A stretch of 64,000 nucleotides of DNA from Euphorbia lathyris (Eukaryota; Streptophyta; Magnoliopsida; Malpighiales; Euphorbiaceae): contig NC_088911.1 of the NCBI RefSeq assembly GCF_963576675.1, forward strand, positions 61,403,756 to 61,467,755. Reading direction: 5' to 3'. The position numbers and the translations under genes are program-made. Below, piece by piece: positions 63,101 to 64,000 of this stretch. Numbering within the stretch: the stretch's first letter is position 1; every line of letters begins with the position of its first letter. A model generated the notes under the pieces. That model was not told where the DNA came from, made no database searches, and saw nothing but the letters and a program-made list of their open reading frames with translations.

Positions 63101-63263
63101 TGCAAAGGAGAGAGCACTAGCTGCTGATGAGAGAGCACGGGTTTCTGATGAGAGAGCGCAAGCTTCTGATGAGAGAGCGCGTGCTGTCGAGGAGACACTA
63201 TCTGCGGAGCGGGCATCTCACCTGAGAGATTTTGAGAACTATTGGGACTTCCCTCCGTATTAG
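60144..63263 (+). CDS. Plant mobile domain (PMD) protein, six exons, antisense inside the Tat element
   Basis: Exons: 60144-60260, 61025-61675, 61753-61916, 61989-62384, 62461-62811, 62925-63263. All introns are GT-AG and phase 0; about 671 codons. Exons 2-4 hold the PMD fold: W-V-C-D-P-F-G-L-R-A-L, CERWVDSTHTFHLSFGEMTI, LLTGLRG, then the VWAYE block in exon 3. Exon 3 is 164 nt: just after VWAYE an extra AG (about 61766-61769) shifts the frame, and allowing for it restores phase 0 and an F-x-x-RWRDFDLS continuation. Exon 5 is polar. Exon 6 encodes a coiled coil of near-perfect heptads (ADERARV, SDERAQA, SDERARA). PMD proteins such as MAIN and MAIL1 act in gene expression and transposon silencing; Tat elements are known to carry antisense extra ORFs. 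The role of this one is unknown, and this copy is probably frameshifted. Confidence 0.82.
60434..60805. repeat. Dispersed tandem GTGAATAGT repeats in PMD intron 1
   Basis: About 16 exact copies of GTGAATAGT, plus variants with ATGAATAGT or GTGAACAGT, alternate with AAAACTTAGCTAATGCAC. Spacing is irregular, so this is a complex repeat rather than a strict satellite. It lies inside the 764-bp first intron of the antisense gene. Confidence 0.8.
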
Positions 63264-63721
63264 GCTCGTAGCTTTCATTGTTGCTTTGTAGCTTTTATTA
63301 GGGTTTCTCCGATGTACAGCTGATGTATAGGGAGTGGGGTGGATAGTAGGTAGGGTTTTTGTGAAAAGTAGGATAGGAAATGTATAACTCGTGATTCATA
63401 TTACCATGCATTCGGTAGATTATAATGATTCCAATCATTCTCGTCAAATATATTCATGCCTTTATTTATTTACAAGCAACAGAAATACTTAGTCTCTTAT
63501 ACATTGTTTTTGTAATTGCTCAAGTTATAACTATTGTTACCAGGACCCGCCTTTTGGTTTTCGGATCCCGGTGATTTTCTCCTCTCCTTTTACTATCCCG
63601 GAATTTTTAAATGAGTGCCCTTTCGGGTTTTCACCCATTGGGATTTCCCTTATTGTTGCATAGGTCGCCCTTTGCGGGTTTTCAACCTATCGGGAATTTT
63701 CTCTTTTTTTTTCTTTTTTTT
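63264..63721. other. Spacer between the PMD gene end and the Tat pol stop
   Basis: The spacer holds the presumed 3' UTR of the PMD gene on the plus strand and the region downstream of pol on the minus strand. It includes T-rich runs at 63702-63722. The two genes converge here, with their stops about 460 bp apart. No further gene is supported; the small plus-strand frames at 63611-63968 are shadows. Confidence 0.5.
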
Positions 63722-64000
63722 TTACGAAAAGTATTTCTTAAGCCTATCCAGATTGATAGGTTCAGAGAATTCCATGCCGTCCATTGTGGTTAACTTCACC
63801 GCTCCTTTGCTTAGTATCTTCTTCACGACGAATGGTCCTTCCCAGTTAGGCCTGAACTTCCCCCTCGGGTCGGTGTGCGTCACACGGATCTGTTTCAGCA
63901 CCAAATCTCCTTCTTTGATAGGGCTGGTCTTGACTTTTTTATTGAAAGCCCGAGCCATCCTTCTTTGATACAACTGTACATGGTAAAGGGCTTCCATCCT
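63722..64000 (-). CDS. Tat/Ogre-type gypsy Pol, C-terminal end of integrase (partial)
   Basis: The minus-strand frame enters from beyond the window and stops at 63722. It encodes the end of integrase: YQRRMARAFNKKV, then FKEGDLVL-like SPIKEGDLVLKQIR, and the GPY/F-type motif P-N-W-E-G-P-F-V-V-K, ending LKKYFS. This is the standard C-terminus of Ty3/gypsy Tat-lineage polyproteins without a chromodomain. The visible part is intact. It fixes the orientation of the whole element from 55103 to beyond 64000 as minus. Confidence 0.9.
   Translation of the reverse strand, partial: RMEALYHVQLYQRRMARAFNKKVKTSPIKEGDLVLKQIRVTHTDPRGKFRPNWEGPFVVKKILSKGAVKLTTMDGMEFSEPINLDRLKKYFS

Overview
This is nuclear DNA from a flowering plant, probably a eudicot. 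The evidence is AT-rich intergenic sequence, GT-AG introns, one intact multi-exon plant ABC transporter gene, and dense plant-type transposable elements (Ty1/copia, Ty3/gypsy, L1-type LINE, hAT, Mutator-like). I cannot name the species. No rRNA, tRNA or CRISPR was seen. The only conventional host gene is at 32050-37706. It is a full-length C-subfamily (MRP-type) ABC transporter closest to the ABCC4/ABCC14 group, with 11 coding exons and 1497 predicted residues.

Left part (1-31500) is a repeat graveyard. It holds two Mutator-like MITEs (421-795, 2051-2283) and two non-autonomous hAT elements (930-1771, 19709-20854), all with exact target-site duplications. A minus-strand copia element spread over about 3765-11900 has been split by later insertions: a truncated copia LTR (2293-3764), a gypsy LTR (about 5750-7156), an unresolved block (4650-5750), and a solo LTR with a perfect 5-bp duplication (9323-10950). 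A decayed L1 LINE (12770-16120) and the 3' end of a gypsy element (16120-17835) follow. A full-length but mutated L1 LINE lies at 21385-27202 and is bounded by a 12-bp target duplication.

Right part (38849-64000) is a four-level nest. A decayed chromovirus-type gypsy element (+, from 38849) is interrupted inside its 3' LTR by a Sirevirus-like copia element (+, from 44102). That is interrupted in its post-pol region by another copia element (-, 3' LTR 50903-52965). That in turn is interrupted in its integrase region by a Tat/Ogre-type gypsy element (-, 3' LTR 55103-58472, pol end at 63722). The three outer elements must continue beyond the window.

The most striking object is inside the Tat element. 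Between the end of pol and the 3' LTR, on the opposite strand to the retrotransposon genes, lies a six-exon gene (60144-63263) for a plant mobile domain (PMD) protein with a C-terminal heptad coiled coil. It has its own TATA box, all introns are phase 0, and one apparent 2-nt insertion breaks the frame. Upstream of it are 26 in-register copies of a 39-bp repeat in two diverged blocks. The LTR has long inverted termini and an array of perfect palindromes at about 22-bp spacing. Antisense extra ORFs in Tat elements are known as a class. The intact splice architecture, the promoter and the repeat arrangement are what deserve a second look.
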